In this document: positions 34,728 to 44,083 of the stretch, piece after piece
Layout of the letters: every line of letters begins with the position of its first letter
Numbering within the stretch: position 1 is the first letter of the stretch
Origin: Dyadobacter koreensis
Lineage (GTDB): Bacteria; Bacteroidota; Bacteroidia; Cytophagales; Spirosomataceae
Length of the DNA: 64,000 nucleotides
Direction: 5' to 3'
Assembly: GCF_900108855.1 (NCBI RefSeq)
Contig: NZ_FNXY01000005.1
Location: forward strand, 453,061 to 517,060
Notes under the pieces: generated by a model
Told to the model about the DNA's origin: nothing
The model's input: only the letters and a program-made list of their open reading frames with translations
The model's database searches: none
Position numbers and translations under genes: made by a program

Positions 34728-34776
34728 AAAATGGAGAGGGAATGAGGTCGTAATCTTATTTCCTCTCCATTTTATT
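34728..34776 (+). terminator. Terminator after the GlsB-like gene
   Basis: 12-bp exact arms (AAAATGGAGAGG, 34,728-34,739; complement 34,762-34,773) followed by T-rich sequence. Confidence 0.85.
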
Positions 34777-34827
34777 TGCTATTTTTGACAAATTCCGGGA
34801 AGAATTTATATCAACAATCTGACTACT

Positions 34828-36384
34828 ATGAAGCTGGTGAATAATATGACTGTCTGGTTTTTAAAGCGGCGCTTTGAAAGGATCGAGCAGTTTATGAATA
34901 ACCCCATTGAAACCCAGCAACGTATATTTTCCGAACTTATCGAAACGGCGCGATATACCGAATGGGGATCAAAATATAATTATGGTCAAATAAAATCCAT
35001 CAAGGAATTTCAGGAGCAGGTTCCTGTTTCTTCTTATGAGGAGTTATATCCTTACATTGAACGCGTTTTGAAAGGGGAGCCAAATGTGCTTTGGCCTTCT
35101 CAGATCGAATGGTTTTCAAAATCTTCGGGTACTACAAATGCCAGAAGTAAATTTTTGCCTGTTTCTCCGGAGGCATTGGAAGAATGTCATTACGAGGGAG
35201 GAAAGGATATGATGACGCTTTTGATTCATAACCGTCCCGAAACGCGCGTTTTTGATGGAAAAGGACTTTCAATTGGGGGTACTTTACATGCTAATCCGTT
35301 TGATGATTATACGCAGGTTGGCGACGTTTCGGCGGTGATCATGCAAAATCTTCCTGCCTGGGGAGAATTTATGCGCACTCCGCCTTTGGAAGTCGCTCTG
35401 ATGGACCATTGGGAAAGCAAGCTGGAAAAGATGGCAAATATCTGTTCTCAGGAAAATGTGACCAGCATTCTTGGCGTACCAACGTGGACAATCGTTTTGC
35501 TGGATCAGATTTTAGAATTGACGGGGAAAAGTAATATGCTGGAAGTCTGGCCGGATTTTGAGGTGTTTGTTCACGGAGCCGTTTCCTTTGAGCCTTACCG
35601 TGATTTGTTTACACAAAAATATTTCCCGTCCGAGCAGGTAACTTACCTTGAAACTTACAGTGCCTCGGAGGGCTTTTTTGCCATTCAGGACGATCTTTCC
35701 AAAGTAGGAGAAATGCTGCTTATGCTGGATTATGGAATTTTTTACGAATTTCTTCCTGTGGAAGAGGTAGGGAAACCACATCCACGAGCGCTGTTACTTG
35801 ATGAAGTTGAGGTGGGTAAAAATTATGCGCTGGTGATTTCTACCAATGCTGGTTTGTGGCGTTATCTGATCGGGGATACTGTTAAATTTACTTCGAAATA
35901 CCCCTTCCGATTGAAGGTGAGTGGAAGGACGAAACATTTTATCAATGCTTTTGGCGAAGAAGTTATTGTTGAAAATGCCGATCATGCCATAAAAGTAGCA
36001 TCTCAGAAGACAGATTCGTTGGTAGCCAATTATACAGCCGGTCCGGTGTATATGGGCGATGGCTCTCGAGGTCGACACGAGTGGGTGATCGAATTTACAA
36101 GAGAACCGGCGAGTCAGGAAGAATTTATCCGGATACTTGATGAAACATTGCGCGAAGTCAATTCAGATTACGATGCAAAAAGATATAAGGATATGGCGTT
36201 GCTGTCGCCCTTGGTACATTTTGCGCCGGCCAATACCTTTTACAACTGGATGGCAAAACGAAAGAAACTTGGTGGGCAAAATAAGGTTCCGAGACTGAGC
36301 AACGATCGCGTTTACTTGGAAGATTTGCTGGGGCAGTCGGCTTTCGGCAGTCAGCAATCGTCTTCTGACGTAAGCCATTTATAA
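34828..36384 (+). CDS. GH3 auxin-responsive-promoter-like acyl-adenylating protein
   Basis: A 518-residue cytoplasmic protein of the bacterial branch of the GH3 family, part of the ANL adenylate-forming superfamily. The ATP-binding P-loop-like motif is SKSSGTTNARSKFLP (about 94-108); later blocks TYSASEGFFAIQDD and GLWRYLIGDTVKF and the C-terminal SGRTKHFINAFGEE match the family. Plant members join amino acids to hormones; the role in Bacteroidota is unknown, presumably acyl activation of a carboxylate. Single gene 62 bases before sbcC, so co-transcription is possible. Confidence 0.9.
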   Translation: MKLVNNMTVWFLKRRFERIEQFMNNPIETQQRIFSELIETARYTEWGSKYNYGQIKSIKEFQEQVPVSSYEELYPYIERVLKGEPNVLWPSQIEWFSKSSGTTNARSKFLPVSPEALEECHYEGGKDMMTLLIHNRPETRVFDGKGLSIGGTLHANPFDDYTQVGDVSAVIMQNLPAWGEFMRTPPLEVALMDHWESKLEKMANICSQENVTSILGVPTWTIVLLDQILELTGKSNMLEVWPDFEVFVHGAVSFEPYRDLFTQKYFPSEQVTYLETYSASEGFFAIQDDLSKVGEMLLMLDYGIFYEFLPVEEVGKPHPRALLLDEVEVGKNYALVISTNAGLWRYLIGDTVKFTSKYPFRLKVSGRTKHFINAFGEEVIVENADHAIKVASQKTDSLVANYTAGPVYMGDGSRGRHEWVIEFTREPASQEEFIRILDETLREVNSDYDAKRYKDMALLSPLVHFAPANTFYNWMAKRKKLGGQNKVPRLSNDRVYLEDLLGQSAFGSQQSSSDVSHL

Positions 36385-36445
36385 AAATATTAAAATAAAT
36401 CCTCCATAAAAAGCGGATATCCGGCCGACGGTCGAAAGCTACATC

Positions 36446-39400
36446 ATGATTCCCAAGTATCTCAAAATAAAAGGTTTATATTCTTATCAGTCTGAACAGG
36501 AAATTCAGTTCGACGCGTTAACTGATGCGTCGTTGTTTGGTATTTTTGGAGCTGTCGGAAGTGGAAAATCTTCAATTTTAGAGGCGATAACCTTTGCGCT
36601 TTACGGCGATACGGAAAGATTAAATCGCTCAGGTGATGATCGGACGTATAATATGATGAACCTGCGCTCAGACGATTTGCTGATTGATTTTGAATGTATC
36701 GCAGGAAAAACAGCTGACCTTTACCGGTTCACGGTAAAAGGCAAGAGAAACAGCAAGAATTTTAAGGAAGTAAAAACTTTTGAAAGGAAAGCCTATAAAT
36801 GGGTGGATGATGCCTGGAGTCCGCTTCCGGACGAAGAAAATGCAGAGAAAATTATCGGATTAAGTTATGATAATTTTCGCCGTACTATTATTATTCCGCA
36901 GGGACGGTTCCAGGAATTCATTGAACTGAAAGATGCTGAGCGTACCCGGATGATGAAAGAACTTTTCCAACTCGAAAAGTATGATCTGAGCCGGAAAGTG
37001 GGAACGCTTAGCAAGCAAAATGATCTGGAACTTTCTAATCTGGATGGACAGCTGATGAGCCTGGGCGAAGTGACGCCGGAAATGGTTGCCGGCGAGGAAG
37101 TGAAACGTGACGAAATCCGGTTACAGATTAAATCTGTTGCAGACGAACTTTTGATGCAAACAGAATTAGACAATCAGTTTCAGAAATTAAAACTGGTTGC
37201 AGAAAAATTACAGCTTCTGACAAATCAGATATCTTTGCTGGAATCGCAGAAACCGGATATGAAACTTCGGGAAGAAATGCTTCGGGTTTTCGAGATCTGT
37301 TCCCTGCATTTTAAAGCGTTACTTGAAAAGAAAAAGTCGTTAAGCATAGGAATTGAGCGTGATAAGCTGACGTTTGATAAAAATTCTATAAGAACCCGGG
37401 ATTTAGATTCTCTTCTTGTTCAGCAAAGGGAAATTTTAACGAAAATTCAGCCACAATATGAAAAGCGTCAGGAGCTTCTGGACACGGCTGAGGAACTGGA
37501 AAAAGTAATTCAAATTATTGAAAGCAAAGCGTCTCTTGAAAAAAATAAGGCTACACTTTTAAGAGGGGAAGCAAGGCTCCAGGAAAAAGAAAATGCGATT
37601 GAATTATTAAAAAAGCAAAAACAGCAAAAGGAAGAAGAGAATGATAAAAAGAAGGCTGGCCAATCTGATATTCAGGAGCTGAGTCAGGTAAACGCCTGGT
37701 TTACTAACTTTTCCAATTTAAGTGAATCGAGATCAAATATTAAAAAGGAGGCGGAAGATTTAAAGGCTGAAATAGAAAAGCAGCAAGGTGCCCTGCATAT
37801 CAGGACAAAGGGTGCAAACGAGATTTTTTCATTAAATATTCAACCGGAGGCAAGTCTTGAAATGATTCAAAATATCGTTTCCGAATATTTGCTAATCAAC
37901 GAAAGGGAAAGTGAAAATCTTAATAAACAACTAGTTTCTGCGAAAACGAAACTGGCTTTGCAGCAATATGCCAATAGCCTCGAACCCGGCGAGCCATGTC
38001 CGCTTTGCGGGTCGGAGCATCACCCGGCGGTGCTTCATTCAGACGATATGGTTTTCCAGGAGATTAGATCAATTGAAGATCAGCGCAGTGTTTTAAATAA
38101 ATTAGAGCAGCAAATCCGTCAGTTTCAATCTCCGGTTGAACGAATTTTTAATCAGATCGATAATCTGGAAAAACAGAAAAGCACGATCAAACTGCGATGG
38201 GCTGAAAATAAAGAACGCTTGGAAGCACACGAAAAAGCTTTTGTCTGGACGAAATTTGATAAAAATAACCGGGAAGCCTTCGATAAACATTTTGAAGAGG
38301 TTGTCCGGATTCAGGCTGAGATTAAAGATTCAGAGGCGGCAATCAAGCTGATTGCCCAGCAAATTGAAACTGAAACCAAGGAAAAGGCTGAAAAGATAGA
38401 ATTACCGCTGCAAAATTTGCGAAACGAGATTCTTCGGATTGACAACACGATTACAACTTTATCAGGTCAGCTTGAAAAGGTAGATCTTCGCGAATTTAAC
38501 GATCAGGCTAACGAATCGATTTCAGGAAAAATACAGTTGCTGGAAAAACAGTACCGGGAATTAAATCTGCTGTTTGAGCAAACCGAAAAGCAGTTGGATA
38601 CTCTGGAAAAAGAAAAGGATACAATTGCCGGAAGCCAGAATATTTTACAGGAAACGCTGGACCGAAGTCGTCAGGAATTATCGTTAGCGCAGGCCGAGCT
38701 AGCTAAACAATTGAGCTTTTATCAGTTTGAGTCAGAAGATTGGGTTAACGAAATGCTTCAAAAACCAATACTTATTGACGTCGAACGAAAATCAATTGAA
38801 AGCTTCAAGAATACCCTCAATAATGCATTGAGAGATCTCGAATTATTACAAAAGGAACATTCGGCAGAAGTATATGATCCTGAAAAACATGCGGTTGTCA
38901 CGATCAAGAAAGATGAACTTACGTCGGATTTAAACAACAAGCGGAAGGAAGAAGGACGTCTGGACGGCTTATTGTTAAAAATGGCACAGGATCTGGCGAA
39001 AAAGGCGCAGCTTCTTAAAGAAAAAACTCGTCTGCAATTGCGGAAAGAACATTTGGACGATCTTGCCAAATTATTTCGTTCAAGCGGGTTTGTGGATTAT
39101 GCGTCAAGTATTTATCTGCAAAACCTTATCCATGCCGCGAACGAGCGTTTCCATCAGATGACACATCAGCAGCTGCATCTGGAACTTGGCGAGGGAAATA
39201 GTTTTTGGGTAAGAGATTTGCTGAACGGCGGGCATATGCGATTATTGAAAACGCTTTCCGGGGGGCAAAAATTTCAGGCAGCGCTTTCACTGGCTCTTGC
39301 TCTGGCTGATCATATCCACGTGCGCAATGAGTCAAAGCATAACTTCTTTTTCCTGGACGAAGGTTTTGGTTCGCTCGACAAGAATTCTTTACAAACTGTT

Positions 39401-39544
39401 TTTGATACATTGAAATCTCTTCGGAAAGAAAACCGGATTGTTGGAATCATCAGCCATGTGGAAGATCTGCAGCAGGAAATCCAGACGTATCTTCGAATTA
39501 TTGAAAGCGAAGAAGGAAGCAAAATTATGAAGAGCTGGATGTAG
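36446..39544 (+). CDS. sbcC: SbcC-type exonuclease ATPase subunit
   Basis: A 1032-residue Rad50/SbcC ATPase. Walker A GAVGSGKS at 35-42 is followed by the QPQGRF-like IIPQGRFQEFI (about 148-158). Two long coiled coils flank the zinc hook CPLC (Cys518 and Cys521). The C-terminal half-site contains the signature LSGGQKFQAALSLALALAD and Walker B FFFLDEGFGSLD. With SbcD it processes DNA ends and hairpins in the cytoplasm. No sbcD lies next to it in the window, which is unlike the usual sbcDC pairing. Length is at the normal size for the family. Confidence 0.93.
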   Translation: MIPKYLKIKGLYSYQSEQEIQFDALTDASLFGIFGAVGSGKSSILEAITFALYGDTERLNRSGDDRTYNMMNLRSDDLLIDFECIAGKTADLYRFTVKGKRNSKNFKEVKTFERKAYKWVDDAWSPLPDEENAEKIIGLSYDNFRRTIIIPQGRFQEFIELKDAERTRMMKELFQLEKYDLSRKVGTLSKQNDLELSNLDGQLMSLGEVTPEMVAGEEVKRDEIRLQIKSVADELLMQTELDNQFQKLKLVAEKLQLLTNQISLLESQKPDMKLREEMLRVFEICSLHFKALLEKKKSLSIGIERDKLTFDKNSIRTRDLDSLLVQQREILTKIQPQYEKRQELLDTAEELEKVIQIIESKASLEKNKATLLRGEARLQEKENAIELLKKQKQQKEEENDKKKAGQSDIQELSQVNAWFTNFSNLSESRSNIKKEAEDLKAEIEKQQGALHIRTKGANEIFSLNIQPEASLEMIQNIVSEYLLINERESENLNKQLVSAKTKLALQQYANSLEPGEPCPLCGSEHHPAVLHSDDMVFQEIRSIEDQRSVLNKLEQQIRQFQSPVERIFNQIDNLEKQKSTIKLRWAENKERLEAHEKAFVWTKFDKNNREAFDKHFEEVVRIQAEIKDSEAAIKLIAQQIETETKEKAEKIELPLQNLRNEILRIDNTITTLSGQLEKVDLREFNDQANESISGKIQLLEKQYRELNLLFEQTEKQLDTLEKEKDTIAGSQNILQETLDRSRQELSLAQAELAKQLSFYQFESEDWVNEMLQKPILIDVERKSIESFKNTLNNALRDLELLQKEHSAEVYDPEKHAVVTIKKDELTSDLNNKRKEEGRLDGLLLKMAQDLAKKAQLLKEKTRLQLRKEHLDDLAKLFRSSGFVDYASSIYLQNLIHAANERFHQMTHQQLHLELGEGNSFWVRDLLNGGHMRLLKTLSGGQKFQAALSLALALADHIHVRNESKHNFFFLDEGFGSLDKNSLQTVFDTLKSLRKENRIVGIISHVEDLQQEIQTYLRIIESEEGSKIMKSWM

Positions 39545-39606
39545 GAATTGTCAAAACTTAACTGGTATCTTTATAGCACGTTATCAAGATAATTTCCCCT
39601 AACAAC

Positions 39607-40806
39607 ATGCTATTTGAGGATTTTTACCATTCATTCGAACGACGAATCGAATCTTTTCTTGCGTCCGGATATTGGTTATGGAAACTAGTTGCGCTTTCTG
39701 TATTTCTTTCTCTTTTCCTTGCTTTTCCTCCTTACACACTGCTAATCGGTCATCTCAGTGAACATGGGATGAAACTGGATGCCTGGGTTTTTGTACAAAA
39801 TCAGAGCGCCGATCTTTTTCATCCCAAGGACATGGATTACGATGTACGGCGTGAGAACATGATCTTTCGCTGGGTTCTGCCAGCTCTGTCGTTTATAACA
39901 GGGCATAATATCGTGCTTATCGTCCTGCTTCAATCGATACTGGGAGTTTTCTTTATCTATAAAATTGGTCAATGGCTCTATGCCGTTTCGAAAGATAAAA
40001 TAGCAACCTTTCTTTTTGTTCTTGCCATTGCAAACACATTTGTTTGTGTCTGGACATTCGCAGATATTTATGGTTATGGTGATGGCTTTGCCTATTTCTT
40101 TCTTTTGACTGCACTTTTTAGCCGAAATCCATTAGTTACATTTTTCGCTTTGCAGGGTGCTTTTTTCACTGACGAACGGGCAGTGATCGCAGGAGGTTAT
40201 TTATTGCTTTTTCATATTGTAAGAAACGCATTTGATAAGAATGATTTTGGTTTGCCTGCGATGGTTAAAAATGCATTTTCCGGCACAAGTTTGATTGTTT
40301 GGGTGGCTTGGGTCATTTACTTTGCGATTAGGTTTTATGTACAAAAGGAATATTTTCCGAACCATAGCTACTCCACTTTAGGAACCCCGGTGTTATTTGC
40401 TGACGCACACAGGCATGGCTTAGGAAGTAGTATGTGGACAGCGTTCGAAGGGATGTGGATATTGATGGGGGCGGCGATTTTATCGCTCATACTTCGACAA
40501 CATTATTTGTTAATATTGGCGTTAACTTTTGGCTTCGTAATTTTAGTTGCGTCAGGAATTTATGTGCATGATATTGACCGGGCATTATCATACGGATTTC
40601 CGTTTTTGCTTCTTTCTATGTACATACTTTTTCAGACAGCTTCGCTAAGGTCTATTAGGGTAATTTTATTTTTTACGGCAATAGTCTGTGTTAGTCATCC
40701 CATGATTTATTATATGGGTTACAACAGAGTGTTATGGCTGGAACCGTTTCCGTTAAAAATATTTATGCTCCTGGACCATTGGAAGCACTGGAATCTGTTC
40801 AATTAA
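39607..40806 (+). CDS. Polytopic membrane protein, possibly a GT-C-type glycosyltransferase
   Basis: A 399-residue inner-membrane protein with about nine or ten hydrophobic segments. After a first TM (about 23-43) comes a soluble part with aspartates and DYDVRREN, then a series of TMs. This topology, with an early loop and repeated hydrophobic pairs, resembles GT-C or EpsG-type enzymes using polyprenyl-linked sugars, but I see no diagnostic motif. It precedes the glycan-modification cassette by about 130 bases in the same direction, which fits a role in surface-glycan assembly. Function remains open. Confidence 0.6.
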   Translation: MLFEDFYHSFERRIESFLASGYWLWKLVALSVFLSLFLAFPPYTLLIGHLSEHGMKLDAWVFVQNQSADLFHPKDMDYDVRRENMIFRWVLPALSFITGHNIVLIVLLQSILGVFFIYKIGQWLYAVSKDKIATFLFVLAIANTFVCVWTFADIYGYGDGFAYFFLLTALFSRNPLVTFFALQGAFFTDERAVIAGGYLLLFHIVRNAFDKNDFGLPAMVKNAFSGTSLIVWVAWVIYFAIRFYVQKEYFPNHSYSTLGTPVLFADAHRHGLGSSMWTAFEGMWILMGAAILSLILRQHYLLILALTFGFVILVASGIYVHDIDRALSYGFPFLLLSMYILFQTASLRSIRVILFFTAIVCVSHPMIYYMGYNRVLWLEPFPLKIFMLLDHWKHWNLFN

Positions 40807-40933
40807 TTATAAATTACATTTGATAACTAACTTGACGGGTCATAAAAATTATTATATTTTATTTATGACTTTGACATATAAGGATTTCAATTCATTACAC
40901 ACTGTATCACATTATAAAATTTAACCCGCCCGT

Positions 40934-41323
40934 ATGCCAAAATTATTACAATTAGACACTTTTCAGTCTGATGCCGGAAATCTGACTGTATTTGAAAAAC
41001 TTATTCCAGGTACTATTAAAAGAGTTTTTTACATCTATGGAGCTACGGATTCAAGCCGCGGCGGACATCGGCATCATAAATCCTGGAATGCTCTGATATG
41101 CCTCCACGGGAGCTGCCACATTTATAATAATGACGGTTTACTCAAAGAGAATTTTATTCTGGATAATCCAAAAACATGCCTCATCCTTGAACCAAAAGAC
41201 TGGCATATAATGGACTCATTTTCACACGACTGTATTTTGCTGGTATTGTCAAATGAGTATTATGACAGGGCAGACTATATTGATCAACCTTATTTAATGC
41301 AACCGCAACAAGTAGCTTTATGA
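40934..41323 (+). CDS. FdtA/QdtA-like sugar 3,4-ketoisomerase (cupin)
   Basis: A 129-residue cupin of the WxcM/FdtA/QdtA type, which isomerises dTDP-4-keto-6-deoxyglucose to the 3-keto sugar before transamination. The core motif [21 protein letters not shown] (about residues 38-57) contains the conserved histidines, and [21 protein letters not shown] matches the family C-terminus. It overlaps the aminotransferase gene by four bases, the usual partner that makes 3-amino-3,6-dideoxy sugars. The dTDP-glucose genes rmlA/rmlB are not adjacent and must lie elsewhere. Confidence 0.9.
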   Translation: MPKLLQLDTFQSDAGNLTVFEKLIPGTIKRVFYIYGATDSSRGGHRHHKSWNALICLHGSCHIYNNDGLLKENFILDNPKTCLILEPKDWHIMDSFSHDCILLVLSNEYYDRADYIDQPYLMQPQQVAL

Positions 41324-42411
41324 TTCCGTTTCTGGATTTAAATCAAATCAATAAACCTTATATACAGGCTATTGAAGAGGCTTCATTACGCGTGTTGCGT
41401 TCTGGTTGGTATATTTTAGGAAACGAGTTGAAATCATTTGAAACCGCTTTCGCTCGTTATTGTCAGGCAAAATATTGTATCGGCGTAGCCAATGGACTGG
41501 ATGCCATAGGGCTTATTCTTCGCGCTTATGATTTTCCGGAAGGCAGTGAAATCATCGTGCCGGGCAATACGTATATAGCATCAGTGTTACCTGTAAGTTA
41601 CTTAAATCTTAGACCGGTTTTTGTTGAGCCGGATCTTTGTTCTATGCTGATCGATCCTTCAAAAATCGAAGAGAAAATCACCTCTGATACAAAAGCGATC
41701 CTATGTGTTGATCTCTACGGCCGAAGCTGTGAGATGAAAGAAATTTTGTCTCTGGCTAAGAAATATAATCTGAAAGTAATAACAGATGCTGCCCAGGCGC
41801 ACGGAGCACTTTATGACGGTCAAAAAGTAGGAAGCATAGCGGATGCAACTGCTTTCAGCTTTTATCCAACCAAGAATCTTGGAGCATTGGGCGATGCCGG
41901 AGCAGTTACAACAAATGATCCGGATTTGGCCGAGCGAATTATTTATCTGCGTAATTACGGTTCGAAAGAAAGATATAAAAATGAATTTCAGGGAATCAAT
42001 AGTCGATTGGACGAGATTCAGGCAGCGATTTTGAAGGTTAAGTTACCATTCCTGGAAACAGAAAATGAAAGACGCAGAAGTATTGCGCGACGCTATCTGG
42101 CAGAAATTAAATTAAACGATCTGATCTTACCTCCCGGTGATAGGATCAATTTTGATGCCTGGCATTTGTTTGTGGTAAGACATCCGGATCGGGGTACCTT
42201 TATCGAGTTTCTGGATAAAATGGGAATTCAGACCAATGTTCATTATCCATTGCCAATTCATAAGCAGAAAGCCTATGCGGAAATAAATCATTATCATTTT
42301 CCAATTACGGAGGAAATACATCGGCAGGTGGTCAGTTTGCCATTGAATCCGGTATTGACAGAAGAGGAAGTGACGTACATTATTGAGGCAGTCAACCAGT
42401 ACCAGCAATGA
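41320..42411 (+). CDS. DegT/DnrJ/EryC1/StrS sugar aminotransferase
   Basis: A 363-residue PLP enzyme that aminates a nucleotide-linked keto sugar. The N-terminal [11 protein letters not shown] and the glycine block [16 protein letters not shown] are typical; the PLP-binding Lys185 lies in [16 protein letters not shown], and the Asp in [10 protein letters not shown] binds the pyridine nitrogen. With the upstream FdtA-like isomerase the likely product is a dTDP-3-amino-3,6-dideoxyhexose such as FdtB-type Fuc3N or Qui3N; the epimer cannot be decided. Four-base overlaps on both sides. Confidence 0.93.
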   Translation: MIPFLDLNQINKPYIQAIEEASLRVLRSGWYILGNELKSFETAFARYCQAKYCIGVANGLDAIGLILRAYDFPEGSEIIVPGNTYIASVLPVSYLNLRPVFVEPDLCSMLIDPSKIEEKITSDTKAILCVDLYGRSCEMKEILSLAKKYNLKVITDAAQAHGALYDGQKVGSIADATAFSFYPTKNLGALGDAGAVTTNDPDLAERIIYLRNYGSKERYKNEFQGINSRLDEIQAAILKVKLPFLETENERRRSIARRYLAEIKLNDLILPPGDRINFDAWHLFVVRHPDRGTFIEFLDKMGIQTNVHYPLPIHKQKAYAEINHYHFPITEEIHRQVVSLPLNPVLTEEEVTYIIEAVNQYQQ

Positions 42412-43328
42412 AATTATCAGTTGTCATTCCGGTTTACAACAGCGAAGCAAATATTGTTTCGCTGATACATAAGTTGCAGGTGGCTTTACATGCGATTTCT
42501 TTTGAAATTGTGTTGGTTAATGATGGAAGCAGGGATCGGTCCGAAAAGATTTGTACTGAACTGGCAAAGGATTTTGATAACGTGCGTTTTATCTCATTAC
42601 GCAGAAATTATGGCGAGTTTAATGCCGTTATGTGTGGCTTGAACTGGACGAAGGGAGAGTTTTGTGTTATGATAGATGACGACTTCCAAAACCCGCCTGA
42701 AGAAATTTTGAAGTTGGTAGAAACGGCTGAGCGAGGTGATTTTGATGTCGTTTACACGTACTACTCGAAAAAAGAACATGCTGTTTACAGAAATTTGGGT
42801 AGTCGGCTTGTAAACTGGATTACCACCTATTCGATCAAGAAACCGAAAGATTTATATCTGTCAAGTTTTAAATTAATCCGTAGTGAAGTTGTCGAAGAGA
42901 TCATAAAATACCAGGGCCCTTATCCTTATATCGACGGTTTAATTTTTCGCATCACCAAAAATATTGGAACAGTTCAGGTTCTGCATCAAAAGAGAGAGGA
43001 AGGTAAATCCAACTACACCTGGCGGAAATTAATTTCACTTTTTCTTAACATTTTGTTTTGCTATTCTTCCTTGCCGATCAGACTTTTTATGCCTATCGGG
43101 GTTAGCCTATTCGGACTCGGTTTCTTACTTCTTGCGTTTTTCTTCGTGCAATGGATCATCGGCCCAGACCCGAAAGGTTGGCAGGTTGTGACTGCGGCAA
43201 TGATTTTTATCGGGGGGATTCAGTGCACCTTATTAAGTGTTCTGGGTGAATATATCGGGAAAAGTTTCATGGCTCAAAGCGGGCAACCTCAGTATGTCAT
43301 CAAATACAACAGCGGTAAAGATTTATGA
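42408..43328 (+). CDS. GT2 glycosyltransferase with C-terminal membrane helices (GtrB/ArnC-like)
   Basis: A 306-residue family-2 glycosyltransferase. The N-terminal domain has [22 protein letters not shown] and the metal-binding [12 protein letters not shown] (about 86-97). Two transmembrane helices (about 225-250 and 260-290) place it on the inner membrane, the layout of enzymes that load a sugar onto undecaprenyl phosphate (GtrB, ArnC, DPM1-like). Translationally coupled to the aminotransferase before it and the methyltransferase after it. It probably loads the amino sugar made by the upstream enzymes or a related one. Confidence 0.9.
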   Translation: MKLSVVIPVYNSEANIVSLIHKLQVALHAISFEIVLVNDGSRDRSEKICTELAKDFDNVRFISLRRNYGEFNAVMCGLNWTKGEFCVMIDDDFQNPPEEILKLVETAERGDFDVVYTYYSKKEHAVYRNLGSRLVNWITTYSIKKPKDLYLSSFKLIRSEVVEEIIKYQGPYPYIDGLIFRITKNIGTVQVLHQKREEGKSNYTWRKLISLFLNILFCYSSLPIRLFMPIGVSLFGLGFLLLAFFFVQWIIGPDPKGWQVVTAAMIFIGGIQCTLLSVLGEYIGKSFMAQSGQPQYVIKYNSGKDL

Positions 43329-44083
43329 TTGATAACCGGGAAGAATACAAAAGCATGTTTGAGGTAGAGCAAAAACTCTGGTGGTATCAGATTTTGCACG
43401 AACGTGTTATTTATCAAATCAGAAAGCAGTTTGGAAAGGATCGGAAAATCTCGATTTTAGATGCTGCCTGTGGAACCGGAGGACTTTTGTCATTCTTGAA
43501 GCAACAAGGTTTTCAAAATTTAAGCGGCTTTGATTATTCGCAATATGCGATCGAATTTTCCAAGGAAAGAAATCTTGACGTAAGTTTCGGTGATTTGAAA
43601 AATGTTGACGATTTTAGAAAGAATGAGCGCTATGATGTGATCTGCTGTAATGATGCGTTGTATTTTCTTGACGATCAACAGATCGTTAATGCTTTAACGA
43701 TTTTTAAAGCACGTCTTAATCCAAATGGATTAATCTTAATCAATATTCATGCACATGAAGCTTTTTCCGGCACGCACGATGTCGCTGTAGGAAGTTCAAG
43801 AAGATTTGTATTGAGCGACTTTACTGCCTACGCAAAAACAGCGGGACTGAAAATTTCTTACAATACCTACTGGCCATTCTTCCTTTCAATACCCATTTGG
43901 ATTGTCAGGAAATGGCAGCGTCGTCAGATGCGATCGGGGAAAATAAATGCAGCGGATCTGCATTCGGATGTAAATTATCCGGGAGATTTTATCAATGGAA
44001 TTCTAAAAACCATTACCACGATGGAAGGGATATTCCTGCCTTCCGCTCCGTTTGGAAGTTCTTTGTTTATGGTTTTGAAATAA
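43325..44083 (+). CDS. Class-I SAM-dependent methyltransferase
   Basis: A 252-residue cytoplasmic methyltransferase. The SAM-binding motif I is ILDAACGTGGLLSFL (about 43-57), the acidic partner follows in SGFDYS, and motif IV reads YDVICCNDALYFL. The N-terminal EYKSMFEVEQKLWWYQILHE is common in sugar or lipid-linked methyltransferases of surface-glycan clusters. It closes the four-gene coupled cassette and overlaps the convergent symporter gene by 17 bases. Likely methylates a sugar or an acceptor in the glycan; the target is not known. Confidence 0.88.
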   Translation: MIDNREEYKSMFEVEQKLWWYQILHERVIYQIRKQFGKDRKISILDAACGTGGLLSFLKQQGFQNLSGFDYSQYAIEFSKERNLDVSFGDLKNVDDFRKNERYDVICCNDALYFLDDQQIVNALTIFKARLNPNGLILINIHAHEAFSGTHDVAVGSSRRFVLSDFTAYAKTAGLKISYNTYWPFFLSIPIWIVRKWQRRQMRSGKINAADLHSDVNYPGDFINGILKTITTMEGIFLPSAPFGSSLFMVLK

